A stretch of 64,000 bases of DNA from NCBI RefSeq assembly GCF_033807715.1, contig NC_084596.1, forward strand, positions 28,656,879 through 28,720,878, given 5' to 3'. The stretch's first letter is position 1; the number at the start of each line of letters is the position of its first letter. This DNA comes from Cololabis saira. Its lineage: Eukaryota; Chordata; Actinopteri; Beloniformes; Belonidae. Of this stretch, positions 25,401 to 36,833 are shown piece after piece. The notes beneath the pieces were generated by a model. The model was given only the letters and a program-made list of their open reading frames with translations. It had not been told where the DNA came from and did not search any database. The position numbers and the translations under genes are program-made.

Positions 25401-28400
25401 GTGAAATAACCTGCTCTGACTGCTAAAACTGTTTGCAAGACATTTTACTCGTTTTCCTTAGAAGTTCATTATCAGAAATAGCCAGTTAAACAATGACAAC
25501 ATCTTATTATTCAATGAAAGCCAAAGCATGGCCCCTGTGCAGCATTAGGAAAAAGTGGTTATGCTTTTTTGAGCTGAAAGAAAAAATTTTTTTATCCACT
25601 TAAGGTAAACCTTTAGCACTTATACTGTCTTATACTGTAGCACTAGGGTTTTTCCATCCGGGCCCTTCTTTTGTATTTGGATGTAAAATGTTCCACAGCA
25701 GACAAGTCTTTACAAAGGGTCCCGTATAAAGCTGAATCTCCGTCTGAGCCTGAGGCTGTTGCTAAACTGCTGCAGTGTAACGTGACAGATCTATCATGCA
25801 ACAAAGTGAATGCGCTTCTGTCTTCAACTGGCAGATTTTTATAAGCGTCTTATAATGTTATGGAAAGGATGAGAAGGAATTTCTGTATTTATAATGTTCC
25901 AATTCTTCAGGTCTCACTTGTCATCAATTTCGACGCCTGTTTTTATTTGCACAGGCGACATCTTTATTTTGTATTTGTAAATGGTAAATGCTTTGTGTGA
26001 TATTTCTTATTCTGTCTAACGGGCAGAAGTCAATTTCTCAGTTAAATGGAAAACATGTTGGTCTGCAATGTGCATGGTGCATACACCTTTTGCACTTTCA
26101 CTGTTTAAAATAATAATAATGATTAAAAAATCTTACAAAGATAAGGATATGAGCCACATTGTTTTTATACCAGGTAGAAAGCGTTATGAGCTGCAGTAAA
26201 AGCAGCAGGAAGGTTTGTTTAGGTCAGATTCGCTGTAGTAATGCACAACACCAGAAGATAATAATAACTGTCTGTACGAAAGATTAAAAACATGATGAGC
26301 CACCAATGCCGCCTGTGTGAGAGAGACTGTTACATAATAATCTGTAAGCTCTTCAAATTTCTGTCTTGAATTGGTTTATGTGTCGCGTCTCATCCGCGTC
26401 TGCTGTTCATGATGCAGCACAGACGTTTGGTTTATATTCTTAAAATTCACTCTGCAGGGTCTAAATAATGTTGCAAATTATCTAGCAACTATAATCATCA
26501 ATGATGTGCTAATATTGTATTTAATTTTCTCAGCTGTATAGTGTGGTGTTTAATCGCTTCATTTTAAAATATTGTTTGCTGCTTTTAGTAAGTTTATCTT
26601 TAATGTGACCAGATTTAGAGAGAATGTATATATTATATTTAAGTGTTTGGCTTACAGTAGTTTACTCTCTTACCATTTCTGATGCAATTGTTTTAGTTTG
26701 AGTTATGCAAGTCAGGCCTTGTTGGTGTCCTATACTCAGACCCCGAGGACGTACTGTGCTGCCAACACTGAAGATCTGGAGACTGTCATCGCACACATCC
26801 AGAGAACCTATGAAGCTGCTCCAATCATGGCTGCTGGCGTGTCCATGGGAGGGTAGGGAAACCTTTCAGTACTTGCAGACACTACCAATAACTCTTCCCA
26901 AACATTTTGTGGTGACAGCAGTAGCTGAAAGTGTCAAATATAAATATTAACACGTGTGACATGTTAATAGGAGTCTCTTTGGAGCAGTGCACACCCTCTC
27001 AGAATTGGTTTGGTCATGTCAATGCTTTAATTTTGTTCCAGCAGTTCAGCGCTGCGTGCCAAAGAATGTGTTTTTCATTGCACAACATTAATCCCTTGAT
27101 TTGAGGGATTGGTTTGAAATGGAAGCCGTTTTTCCTCGTACGGCCCTTCAGCTTCTCCTTTCTCTCCATATCCAGGATGATGCTGGCTAACTACTTGGGG
27201 CGTAAGGGCCGAGAAACCTGTCTGAGAGGGGTGGTAGTCTTCTCAGCAGGCTGGGATGTATTTGAGTGCACTGCGTCACTGGAAAAACCCCTGGACCGTT
27301 TCCTCTTCAACTCCTACCTCACCAGCTGCCTACAAGCCTCTGTGCACAGGTCACCCAGAGTGGGATTAACACAGCCACTAACACTCTGCTGGCACACAAG
27401 TCACAACCTGGTTTTGCATATTCGTCTGTTGTATCTTCATTTTAATGTTTACCATTTATAGATTATGTTTTGTTAGCTGTGCTTCACAATTACTTTGAAA
27501 GCAAGAGCTGCTGTCACACCTCTTAAAGGTCTACTTTATTTTTAGGAACATGTTAGGAACATTTCCAGATGATTTCATTAAATGACGGTGTCATTAATAC
27601 TCTCCTCTGCAGACACAGACCGATACTTGAAAAGTGTTACGACATCGATCATGTCATGAAGGTAGGGATTGCTTTCATGGATGTAAAGCCATGCTAATGT
27701 AACGGTAAATAACAGACAAAAAGATGAATCACTTTCCTTGATCCTTATAGGCTCGGACCATCCGACAGTTTGATGAGAGGTTCACCTCCATCATGTTCGG
27801 TTATCCTACTAATGATGATTACTACCGTGATGCCAGTCCAATCCACAAGCTGAAATCTGTACAGGTGCCAATGCTGTGTCTGAACGCTGCCGATGATGTC
27901 TTTTCTCCATCTCACGGTGAGTAGCAGGAAGGGTTTTCCTCAGGTACAGCTGCGTAGCAGCCTCATTCAACTTTGGTAAACCTTTACATTGCAGCTATAG
28001 CACAAACCCTGTTTTAGCTGTTGGTGTGAAAACTGCCTTTAGGGTGAAATATGTACTTATCATCCAGAATATAGAACCAACATTGGCCGGGTTTCCCAGA
28101 TCAGTTAAGTAGTTCTTAACAGCGAAAGACTTCTTTCAAACCTTCTTAAGGAGCCTGTGAAAGAAAATCGCGTTTCCCAGAGTCGCTCTTAGCTTAAGTA
28201 TCTCTTTCATTAAGAAGGAAATGAAAGATGCTGCTGACCCAGTCTTTACAACCATCTTAGTGAACAAAGACTCACAGATCCAGCCGCGTCAGGCAAATCA
28301 ATATCACACCAAGCAATGAGATATTAAAACAATGCACCCCGCACAAGTTTTGATCTATTTTATAATAATAATAATAATAATTCATTTTATTTGGAGGCGC

Positions 28401-29883
28401 CTTTCACGACACCCAAGGTCACCTTATACTTTAGATTTATATTGTTTAGCATTTATTGGTGACAGCAAAGGGGGGAAAAAAAGAAAAATAAGGAATAACA
28501 AGTGTGTTCCTGTATATGCTTTATGCATTACGCACAAATAAAACGATCATCATGAATATCATTTATTTGATAATTTGGCTGCTATACAGCATGTTCTCGC
28601 TGCAAATCAACCGCGTCACCGTGCGCGAAGCAGAACTGTTTTTATGAACGCATTCGTGCGTCAGCACTTCAGTCCCCTGGACGTGCTGTCGGACCGCGCT
28701 GTCCAGGCAGCCGGGACACCGATCCTCCTGCGCCGCGCCCGAGCGCATCTATGTGATGACAGGGAAGCAGCAGCTGATCAACGGGATCCTTTGATGAATC
28801 GTTCATTACAGTCTCAAATATAATCAATGGTGTCGGTTTATATTAAAGAATCTTTTTGCCCAGAAGAAAAAAGAGCGAAGACAACGACCCATAACTATTT
28901 TCTTCTCTTGAAAAAACCCACCTGCGGGATGCAGCAGCATCAGAAGAGCAGGAATACGTGCGTGGCGGGGATGATCTCTGCAATCTGAAGCCCTCTATAA
29001 TTGTAAAAAGAATTTCACTTATCACGGGTTCTTTTTGGAACATAACCCCTGCGAAAAACCAGGGATTGCTGTAATTCCACGTTGCGATTTGCGAAACTCG
29101 CCTTCTCTTGGCTCATGTTTTTGAACGCACACACACGCCCACCACGTTTCCTCCCGGTTTCTGCGTGTGGGGAAAAAAAGCCTCACTGTAGCCAGAAATA
29201 ACGGAGTAACGCACCGTTTGGATGAAAAAGGGTCATTGAATTATATTTATCATCTTAATTTTTCATTATAACGCACAGGCAGCAGTGAATTAGTGCGTTA
29301 GGTAGCAGTGCTGCGTGTGAAAATGCGCTGATAGTGATCGGTGATCGATTTGCCTGGCATCGATTGATTTGGTTTCAGAACCGGACAGCTGCTCCAAAGA
29401 GCTTCTGAAAGAGCGAAACTAAAGGACGGTGTTAAGAAGTCATCTGGGAAACACCCGTATCTTAGGGTTCTCTCTTAAGTGAAACCTTCTTTGAACCTCT
29501 CTTAAGTCCTTAAGAGAGGTTGGATCTGGGAAACCCGGCCATTGTCAGTAGGCCTTCTTTGATTTCCATAAGCAGTCAAAGTTTGTTACACATGTGTTGT
29601 CTTTACTGATATAAGTACTTGATTAGCGTCGTTGCACAGTCTTTGACTGTTTGAATTACACCTCATTAATGTAGGTTCATAGAGTGTATTTTTTTTTGCA
29701 GCCATTCCGGTGGAGGCAGTAAAGCAGAACCCTAACCTGGCCTTACTCATTACCTGTCACGGCGGCCATATTGGCTTCCTGGAGGGTTTGTGGCCACGAC
29801 AAAGCACTTACATGGACCGAGTCTTCAAGCAGTTTGCGAAGGCGGTCATCGAAAAAGGGAACCAACTCAAAGACCTCTCCTGA
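18287..29883 (+). CDS. abhd3: Phospholipase ABHD3 (alpha/beta-hydrolase domain protein 3), complete
   Basis: Exons: 18287-18448, 19599-19762, 21317-21499, 24145-24190, 26740-26852, 27176-27349, 27613-27661, 27751-27916 and 29702-29883; total 1,239 nt, 412 residues, close to the roughly 409 of the human protein. ABHD3 is a single-pass membrane enzyme acting on phosphatidylcholines, notably those with medium-chain or oxidised acyl groups. Residues about 25-48 form the membrane segment. [18 protein letters not shown] is the oxyanion-side strand-loop, GVSMGG carries nucleophile Ser220, DDVFSPSH carries Asp346 and GGHIGF carries His375. All splice sites are GT-AG and phases agree. The ATG is chosen because the next residues align with the family N terminus. 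The gene converges on greb1l. ABHD1 is the near paralogue, but overall similarity and linkage favour ABHD3. Confidence 0.96.
18562..18675. repeat. Palindromic GC-rich MITE, copy 3 (abhd3 intron 1)
   Basis: Ends AGGCTGAATTATGG and CCATAAATCAGCCT are inverted repeats. The core has cgacgcagagcctacgccgt and further cgtag palindromes. It lies 113 bp after the first abhd3 exon. Confidence 0.7.
19326..19461. repeat. Compound (CA)n-(TA)n microsatellite
   Basis: About 50 bp of CA repeats followed by about 80 bp of TA repeats with one C interruption, in abhd3 intron 1, 138 bp before exon 2. Confidence 0.97.
22643..22835. mobile_element. Truncated Tc1/mariner-like end
   Basis: tacagtgggtacggaaagta followed by ttcagacccctttaaatttt and a segment ending aaaagaaaaactgaaatatc matches the well-known terminal region of a fish Tc1-like family. 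The other end was not found within abhd3 intron 3. Confidence 0.65.
26740..26852 (+). CDS. abhd3: abhd3 nucleophile exon
   Basis: It encodes [17 protein letters not shown] through [11 protein letters not shown] at nt 658-660 of the coding sequence is Ser220 in the G-x-S-x-G nucleophile elbow. The exon starts in phase 0 after tatactcag and splits the second Gly codon of the elbow at its donor. Confidence 0.95.
28085..29540. mobile_element. Harbinger-like TIR element in abhd3 intron 8
   Basis: GGCCGGGTTTCCCAGATC at the left end is repeated exactly in inverse at the right end (29523-29540). ATT flanks both sides (28082-28084 and 29541-29543), consistent with a 3-bp target duplication. Subterminal DNA is rich in cttaag. 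A LINE/SINE-type tail with an (ATA)n run (28360-28440) is nested inside. No intact transposase was recognised. Confidence 0.75.
28360..28440. repeat. LINE/SINE tail fragment nested in Harbinger-like element
   Basis: (ATA)n followed by tttatttggaggcgcctttc and acacccaaggtcacctta, a common tail of fish non-LTR elements. Confidence 0.5.
29702..29883 (+). CDS. abhd3: abhd3 last coding exon with catalytic His
   Basis: It begins by completing the codon after SPSH and encodes [15 protein letters not shown], then [20 protein letters not shown], ending KDLS and TGA at 29881-29883. The His of GGHIGF is residue 375. Confidence 0.95.
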
Positions 29884-31900
29884 TAAGAGAACTGAAGTGT
29901 TCCTCTCCTTTAATGTCTTTACTTCCTTTTTCTTTCTCCTTTCTTTTTTCCTTCTTTTTTATCCTCTCGCCTCCATGTTCATTCTTTCTCCCTACCTTCC
30001 TGTAATTGTCCCTTGTTTTTAACAGTTTAACCCCCTTTCATCATTCCTAACCGTCATTCCAATCCTCAGCACTTCAACCTCAAAAGCTATTCACTATTCT
30101 TCCCTTTTTCAATCTTTGTCCTGCATCGTTCCGTCTCATTCTTCCATCTGCCACAAGCAAAAAAGAAAAAACCTCTTTTCCTTATTTGAAGGGCACATTA
30201 TTGAATGTAGCATTTGTGTTGCTTTCAACTTTGAGTTATTCCTTACATTTTATTGCATCTGTAATCATGTGCTCAGTGACAATGCGGCCGCTTTCGTCAC
30301 CGATAATCAGCAGAATCCATATCATTTCATTTAGTTTGCTTTAACTTGCTAAAGATCACCCGGTGCAATCGTTTTCTGGCGAAGTCATCCGAAGTACTGT
30401 ACATGAAAATCCAATCATCCTTGTTTCTGAAACATCCTGTTGTATCCAGCACCTTTATCAGTAGGATTTTAGCCCTCAGGGATTTTCTTTATTTACTCAT
30501 CAGTCCTTCCTTCCCGTGTAGTTCTGTTTCGTTGGCTGTTCTCTTTGAGTTTTTGAGTCTGTCAAAGCTACATGTTTTTAATTTTTTCCGTTGACACGTA
30601 CTGTTATCTTTAGTTTAAGTATTAACTTGATGTGTGATTTACACGTGTGTGCTTTCTTTCTGACTTGAGAAGGCTGATCCCCCCCAGCTGTTGAATGTGG
30701 AGCTGCTGTCAGGAGATGCTTAGCATACGTAGCACAGCAGGAAGACTGGAGACAAGGAGAAGCAAGTGATCTACCTACCAGCACGTTATATCTCGGTGTT
30801 TCTTGTTTGTTTGTTTTTTTAAATGAAGAGTAAGAACAAAAGGTTGTGACAGTGAACGGGCTGTTTCTCAGTCCTCTAGAATGAATTTGAACCTGAATTC
30901 AGATCTCCTCCTGGAGCCTGCTGTTACAACATTACATTACCTCTCTCTTTCATTCTGCCTTTAGAATCATTAGCAATATCCTTAAGCATGCACAACGACA
31001 GTATTGGGCATATTGACTTAAAACAGTCATCCGAGTCTTCATACCAACTTTCTGACTGCACCTTGGCTACAGCTTCAGATTTAACAAAGGTGCAATATGG
31101 TGGTGACAGTCTTCTCATCTTACTCTCAGAAACAAAGCAAATGACCTAATGTTTGCTGTATTAACCGTTGCTCTTCTGCATGCACTTTTATTTCCACCCA
31201 TTGTACGTTCATGTGCACCAAATAGTTTTACAAATGTATCATAATGAAGAAACTTTCATCATTGACAAGGAATGTAAAATTGCACTACTTTAGTTGATAC
31301 TGTCATGCCTCTAATTTCTTAATGCAAGGCAGTGATTTCATTAGAGATTTGAAGGAATATCCAAAGGATTAATATAGCAGTATGTAAAGTCTTAAATTTC
31401 TAAGAGAAAAATGTTGGTGGTTAGTTCTGTAAGTAGGACTGGGAGCGCTAGCAGCTGATGTGAATGAAGTCACACAGGAAGACACATTGGCTGTTTGAAA
31501 TGGTGGATGCTGCTTTACAAAGATGCATCGCTCGCATCGTCAGCGGAAGCTGGGTTCCAGTCGTATTTGCTTCCTTCAGCCAACAACGATCAAGGGGCTG
31601 GCTACCGTGAACAAGTCGGCGTTCTTGAATGAAGCGGCTCTGACCGGTGGCCAGGCTTTCGGTAATGCGCTGCATGAAGGATTCTGACGTCCCGTTCCTA
31701 TGGAATTTTAGTGTCCGTTTGTCCCCGCAAAAGTGTCCATTAGGTAGCATGTGTCTCGTCACCGTGATCATGTCCTGAACCTTAACACGACTTTGTAATC
31801 TGTAGCACACAGGACATGTTTGTTCTACATAAGATACTGCTTTTCTTTTTGTACACCTCATGAAAAGAAGAAAAATAAACAGTTTTAACATGTGCAGCAA
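29884..31900 (+). other. abhd3: abhd3 3' UTR
   Basis: A long pyrimidine-rich then AT-rich stretch with no recognised exon, up to an AATAAA at 31874-31879. A 150-codon - strand open frame (31448-31900) lies at its end and has no recognised motif. UTR length is inferred from the signal only. Confidence 0.5.
31874..31879 (+). terminator. abhd3: Possible abhd3 polyadenylation signal
   Basis: AATAAA followed by a T-rich stretch and then an A-run. Closest strong + strand signal downstream of the stop that precedes the transposon cluster. Confidence 0.4.
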
Positions 31901-32877
31901 TAAGATTTTAAATTAAAAAAAAAAAATCTACTGTAAAATACTAGTATATTCACATTATTGACATGAGTGTAATCTGCTGTATTTATTAGATTATTAAACA
32001 AAGTCTAGATCAATCAGTGTCCTGGGTTTTTTCATTGGTGCATATTGAACCTCTAGGCGAAGCATGTGGCTTGAGCCAGACTTTTTGAATTCACTTGTTT
32101 TTGTTGAACAAAAAATATGTTGTAGCTTCATAGTTGATATTCACGATGTGTCAGAAACTAATTTCCCACTTAACGTTTATCTGACAAAGAGCTCTGATCA
32201 TTTCAGACTCAACACCCTGATGGTAAAATATTGAACAGTCTATCTTTGAGCAGCTTCTGTATGACCAGGACACCCACTCCTCTCACATCACATTGGTTTT
32301 GCTCCCTGGAATCGACTCCATCCACACCCACCGTTTTAGCTGCTGATAGGATACCCATCATTCCAGGGGTGGATGATATCCACCAAGGACCAACTCTTAA
32401 TCCCCCAGCACTCCACTTACCTACGATCCAAACCCTTCCTCCAATACGCCCGCAGGCAGATGAGCTTTGGTTTTAGCTTGATGATGTACGAATGTCTGAG
32501 AATAATTGGATTGCCAGGAAGGGATGAGTAATTTACTCTTGGTCACCAATCAAAGTGAATTGATATTACAGTGTAAGTGGCAAGAATCGCTTTGTTACAA
32601 ATGTTGATATCACTGCACATGTGCAGTACGTACCAATACATGAGAGAAGGCATGTGGACGCCTTCCCTTGGAATTTGACCCTATTTTTTACATGAACTTG
32701 CTATAAAATTGGATCTGATATATATCCAAGTCACACTAACTGTAAAGCAGGAGATTATAGACAACAGAGTCCTCTATTCAAATGAAAACTAATCACAGAG
32801 AAAAACAACCAGGCTTGAAATTCATAGCAACCAAGAAAGCCAAAACAAAAACACACGGAGCAACAGGGAGCATGACG
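31901..32877. other. Intergenic, nothing supported
   Basis: Short open frames only. The 81-codon frame at 32231-32476 shows no domain motif. Confidence 0.4.
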
Positions 32878-32885
32878 CACTAGAC

Positions 32886-34467
32886 CAGCCATCACCAAAT
32901 GGCGGACCCCGGTCCGGGTCCGGACCGAGTGATGGTTCTATCCGGACCCGTGAGCAATTTCTAATAAATTAATGAGAATACATTTTACTGTACACGGGAG
33001 TTTTTGGTTTTTTTTTCAGGTGGTTTTTTGTTGTCTTTTTCTCTTGGACTATGGGGATGCTTCTCCTCTATATATAAATAAAAAAATAAAAATAAAAAAT
33101 TGATCACAAAAAAAAAATATTTTTTCCGACGGTCACGGGTCGGCAGGGGGCGGAGCTAATCCAGTTAACACGGCAATTGAGCCAATCAAATCGTTTGTTT
33201 ACCCTGCGTGGCCTGCACTCTGTGGACTGTGGAGAGAGGAAAAGAGACGTGTGAGAGACAGTGCAGCATGGCTTGCTCCAAAATAAGGAAAGTTGATGCA
33301 GAAAACCGAGCTTTTAAAGATGAATGGACGGACCAATTTATGTTCATTCTTCCAGCAGCCTGTTCTAAACCAGTGTGCCTCATATGTTCCGAAAACGTGG
33401 CATTAATCAAAAGCGGTAATGTGAAGCGCCACTACGAGACAAAACACAAATCTTTTGAGCAAACTTATCCACTGAAGTCCGAGCTGAGGGCACGCAAAAT
33501 AACCGAACTGAGAGCACAGTATGACAGATCTATCTGACTCCTCACGCACTCATTTACAGCCCAACGGGCAAATGAATGCGCACTAAAAGTAGCATGGATT
33601 TTGGGGCAACATAAGAAAACATTTAGTGATGGGACAGTTGTGAAGGAGTGCTTAAACGCCGTTGCTGAGACGTTACTTGAAGGAAAACAAAAAGACGAGT
33701 TGTGTGAAAAAATCAGGCAAATTCCAATGTCAGCTTCAACAGCAACCAGAAAATCAGAAATATTAGCAGATGATGTAATGGCACAGCTTGATGCAGCTAT
33801 TCAGAGTGCAGCATGCATATCCTTAGCCATTGATGAATCTACAGATGTCACTGATAATGCCCAGCTTTTGGTGTATGTGAGATTTTTTCACAAAGATAAG
33901 CAAGAGCTCTGTGAGGACCTGCTGGGTGTAACACCACTTGTGACATACAAGAGGAGAGGACATATATGCAGCAATAAAGAATATGCTTGGAAAGAGGGGG
34001 ATAGATCTAAGACAGTAAATACTGGCAGGGGCAGTCACATGCCCATTTCTCTCATTCAGGAAGGAAGTAGAAGAAATGTAAAAGAAAAAAATAAAGAGGG
34101 GCTCTGTTGGCACTTTTTCTAAAGAGGCACTTTTTTATTTATTTTATTTTGAATAGTCTTGTGTTGTTTTCTTTTACTTGAAATGTAGGCCTTAAGTTCA
34201 TTAGGCTGGGAATACTTTTATTTATGGTAAAGGCAGCTGTTTGTTTACTATTCAAGTGCCATACAAGTTCCATGTGTATGTTAAAGTCCCACTTTGAAAA
34301 TTGAGAATAAATATTGTTGAAACAATATGAATATGTACGTTGTTGATTTTATTTGATGGACATAGGGGTAGGTTATAGGACACAATTTAGACATTATGAG
34401 GTTCGGACCTTTGCTGGAAGGAAATTTTACTAACTGGACCTCATTGAATTTTAATTGAATACCCCTG
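32886..34467 (+). mobile_element. hAT-family transposon with broken, truncated transposase
   Basis: The 8-bp duplication cactagac occurs at 32878-32885 and 34468-34475. Ends are CAG... and ...CTG. On the + strand, 33208-33537 encodes a BED-like zinc finger (CLICSENVALIKSGNVKRHY) and 33601-34122 continues in the same frame through ISLAIDESTDVTDNAQLL, the region with the first catalytic Asp. A TGA at 33535-33537 interrupts, a frameshift occurs near 33945, and most of the catalytic domain is missing. It resembles ZBED/GTF2IRD2-type hAT proteins. Non-functional. Confidence 0.85.
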
Positions 34468-34859
34468 CACTAGACGTCCAGTGGAACAACGACAGAGCAG
34501 CAGGGTGGGAAGGAAATGTCAGCAAATATGTGGACACGGGGAGCTGATGAGATAAGGACACTCGAATAAGACACGGAGGATGGATTGGGCAAGACAACTG
34601 GACCCTTTTAGTTAATCCATGGTTTTATTTTCTTTAGCTTCAATAACTTCAAGCAGGTTTTTTTGGTAGAGGTAGATTATCTTTCCACTGTAGTTTAAAA
34701 CATAAAAAGTTAGAGAGGGTAGTGTAGCAATGTGTTCATCATTGGCTGACCACTCAGACTGAACTACAACAGCATAAGCTCAAATGTGCTGTAAAAGCTC
34801 AATGGAAACGTCAGTCCAAGACGATGAAAGTTAAAATTCATCATGACTGAGAGAAGCTA

Positions 34860-36110
34860 CAGATGCTTGTATACGGTCATGTGTAACAGTCAGTACACTG
34901 GCTTTTATTACAACTTTTTTTCATATATGTGTAAAACATGAGACAATCATGATTGCAGTTGACAACAGCACGTAACGTTTTTCACCATATTATTTATTTT
35001 ACAAAAATGAAGCCAAAAAGAAATAATAATGCGGGCAAGACTAAGTTCCCTCATGAGTCAATAACTCGTAAATCCATTTTTAGTAGCATTAACTTGAAGC
35101 AGTTGTTTCCTAAAGTATTTTATCTGTCTCTCATGTCACTGGGGAGAATCTTTTGATTTTTTTACCATTTTGACGTAGATTTTCTGCCGTGTTTTGGGAT
35201 CATTGTCCTGTTGCATGACCCAGTTTCATCCAAGCTTTAGCTGTCGGACAGATGGCCTCATTTGCCTCTAGAATACTCTGGTACACAAATGAATTCATGG
35301 TCCACTCAATGACTGCATGGTGTCCAGGTCCTGTGACTGCAAAACAATCCCAAATCATCACCTCTCCACCATTGTTGTTTGACAGGGTGTATGAAGTGTT
35401 TTTGCTGAAATGTTGTGTTTGGTTTTCGCTAAATATGGTGCTGGTAAGTTAGTCCAAACAAATCCACTTTGGTTTCATCTGTCCATAGTACTTTGTTTCA
35501 CAAGCCTTGTGGTTTGCTCAGATGAAGCGTTGCAAAAGCCCTTTCATGTTCATTTAGACAGAAGAGGCTTTCTCCTGGCAAACCTTTCTAAACAAATTAT
35601 ACTTCTTCTGTCTTCTAATTGTGCTGTCACAGACTAACATTTAACCCTTTACAGGGCGAGTGACCATATTTGGTCACTTCAGTAGAACTACAGTCTATGG
35701 TTGTTACAAAAAAAAGTTACAGTTAATATAGGGGCCTTTAATATTCTCTGTAAATCTAGAGTGTAAATTTTGAGTTTCAAGTATTTTATTGACTACCCTA
35801 TAAATGGTTAATATACTTGCTGTTGTTGTTTTATGTATTTCACTAAGCACTGCTCATATATCTGTGGAGTAAATTTTCTACTTTCCATTTGGGAATATAG
35901 TTTTTCTCACTGTATGTTGAACTCAAAATGTAAAGCGGGTAATGCTTCTCTAAGACCATGGCTTATGTCTTTCCTTCTTGGCATTGTGTTTATACGCATC
36001 AGGATGCTCCTGCCAAAAGATTGGCTTTTCGGTATGCACACCTGCTCATGATCAGTTTATCACAGGCTAATGATTAGCGGGATCTGGCTGATCTTCTGGT
36101 CTTTTTCAAT
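34860..36110 (-). mobile_element. Tc1-like transposon relic
   Basis: Reverse-strand sequence includes family landmarks (gggatcattgtcctgttgca, atcatcacctctccacca, catctgtccatagtactttg) and the far end with atgatcagtttatcacaggc. It is full of stops. A piggyBac-like MITE at 35641-35811 is inserted within it. Confidence 0.75.
35641..35811. mobile_element. piggyBac-like MITE nested in Tc1 relic
   Basis: TTAA at 35641-35644 and 35808-35811. Inside, CCCTTTACAGGG pairs with CCCTATAAATGG as an inverted repeat with two mismatches. Too short (163 bp) to encode anything. Confidence 0.65.
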
Positions 36111-36179
36111 TTTATTTTCCAATTTTTAGCAACAAGGATTTTCCAGACAGTATAAGAAAAAACATAATTGTGTGCTATT

Positions 36180-36825
36180 CAGTGGTGGACAGTAACGGAG
36201 TAAATTTACTTGAGTACTGTACTTAAGTACATATCCAGAGGATTTGTACTTTACTTGAGTATTAGATTTCTTTGGTACTTATTACTCTTACTTGAATACA
36301 TTTCCAAGACAAATATTTTTACTTTTACTCGAGTAAATTTCTAGGAAGGCTGAAAAGTACTCGTTACTTTCAGGTCTGCTCTTTTTTCTTCTTCCCTAAA
36401 ATCCTATTGGACACAAGCTGTTTTTGTCAAAGGAGGAGACCTATCACAGTGCACGCTCTCCACTGGGACGTACGTAAAGCAGAAATACATCAAGCCTCCT
36501 CAAAACGATACCGCCAAAGTAGCCTGCGTTTGTCAAGACAGAGCCGCAACAAGTCAAGACAGAGCCGCAACAATTAATTTAGAAAAAATATAGTAATTTA
36601 CTGATGTGGAAAATAAGAAATTTACTCTTACTCTTACTTTTACTTAAAGTAAATTTAAAAGCATTTACTTTTGGATACTTAAGTACCTTTAAAAGCAAGT
36701 ACTTTTCTACTCTTACTCGAGTAATATTTCGACTGAGCTACTTTTACTTGTAACGGAGTAAATTTTGACCAGTAGTATTTGTACTCTTACTCAAGTACTG
36801 GGGTTGAGTACTCTGTCCACCTCTG
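36180..36825. mobile_element. hAT MITE with exact 8-bp duplication
   Basis: It starts CAGTGGTGGACAGTAACGG and ends CTCTGTCCACCTCTG. gtgctatt lies at 36172-36179 and again at 36826-36833. The interior is rich in acttaagtac, acttgagt and taacggagtaaa motifs, and is related to the element at 17290-17998. Confidence 0.85.
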
Positions 36826-36833
36826 GTGCTATT

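Noticed and set aside
28575..28823. 82-codon + strand frame inside the Harbinger-like element
   Set aside because: No nuclease or Myb motif is visible; GC-rich composition alone can keep such a frame open.
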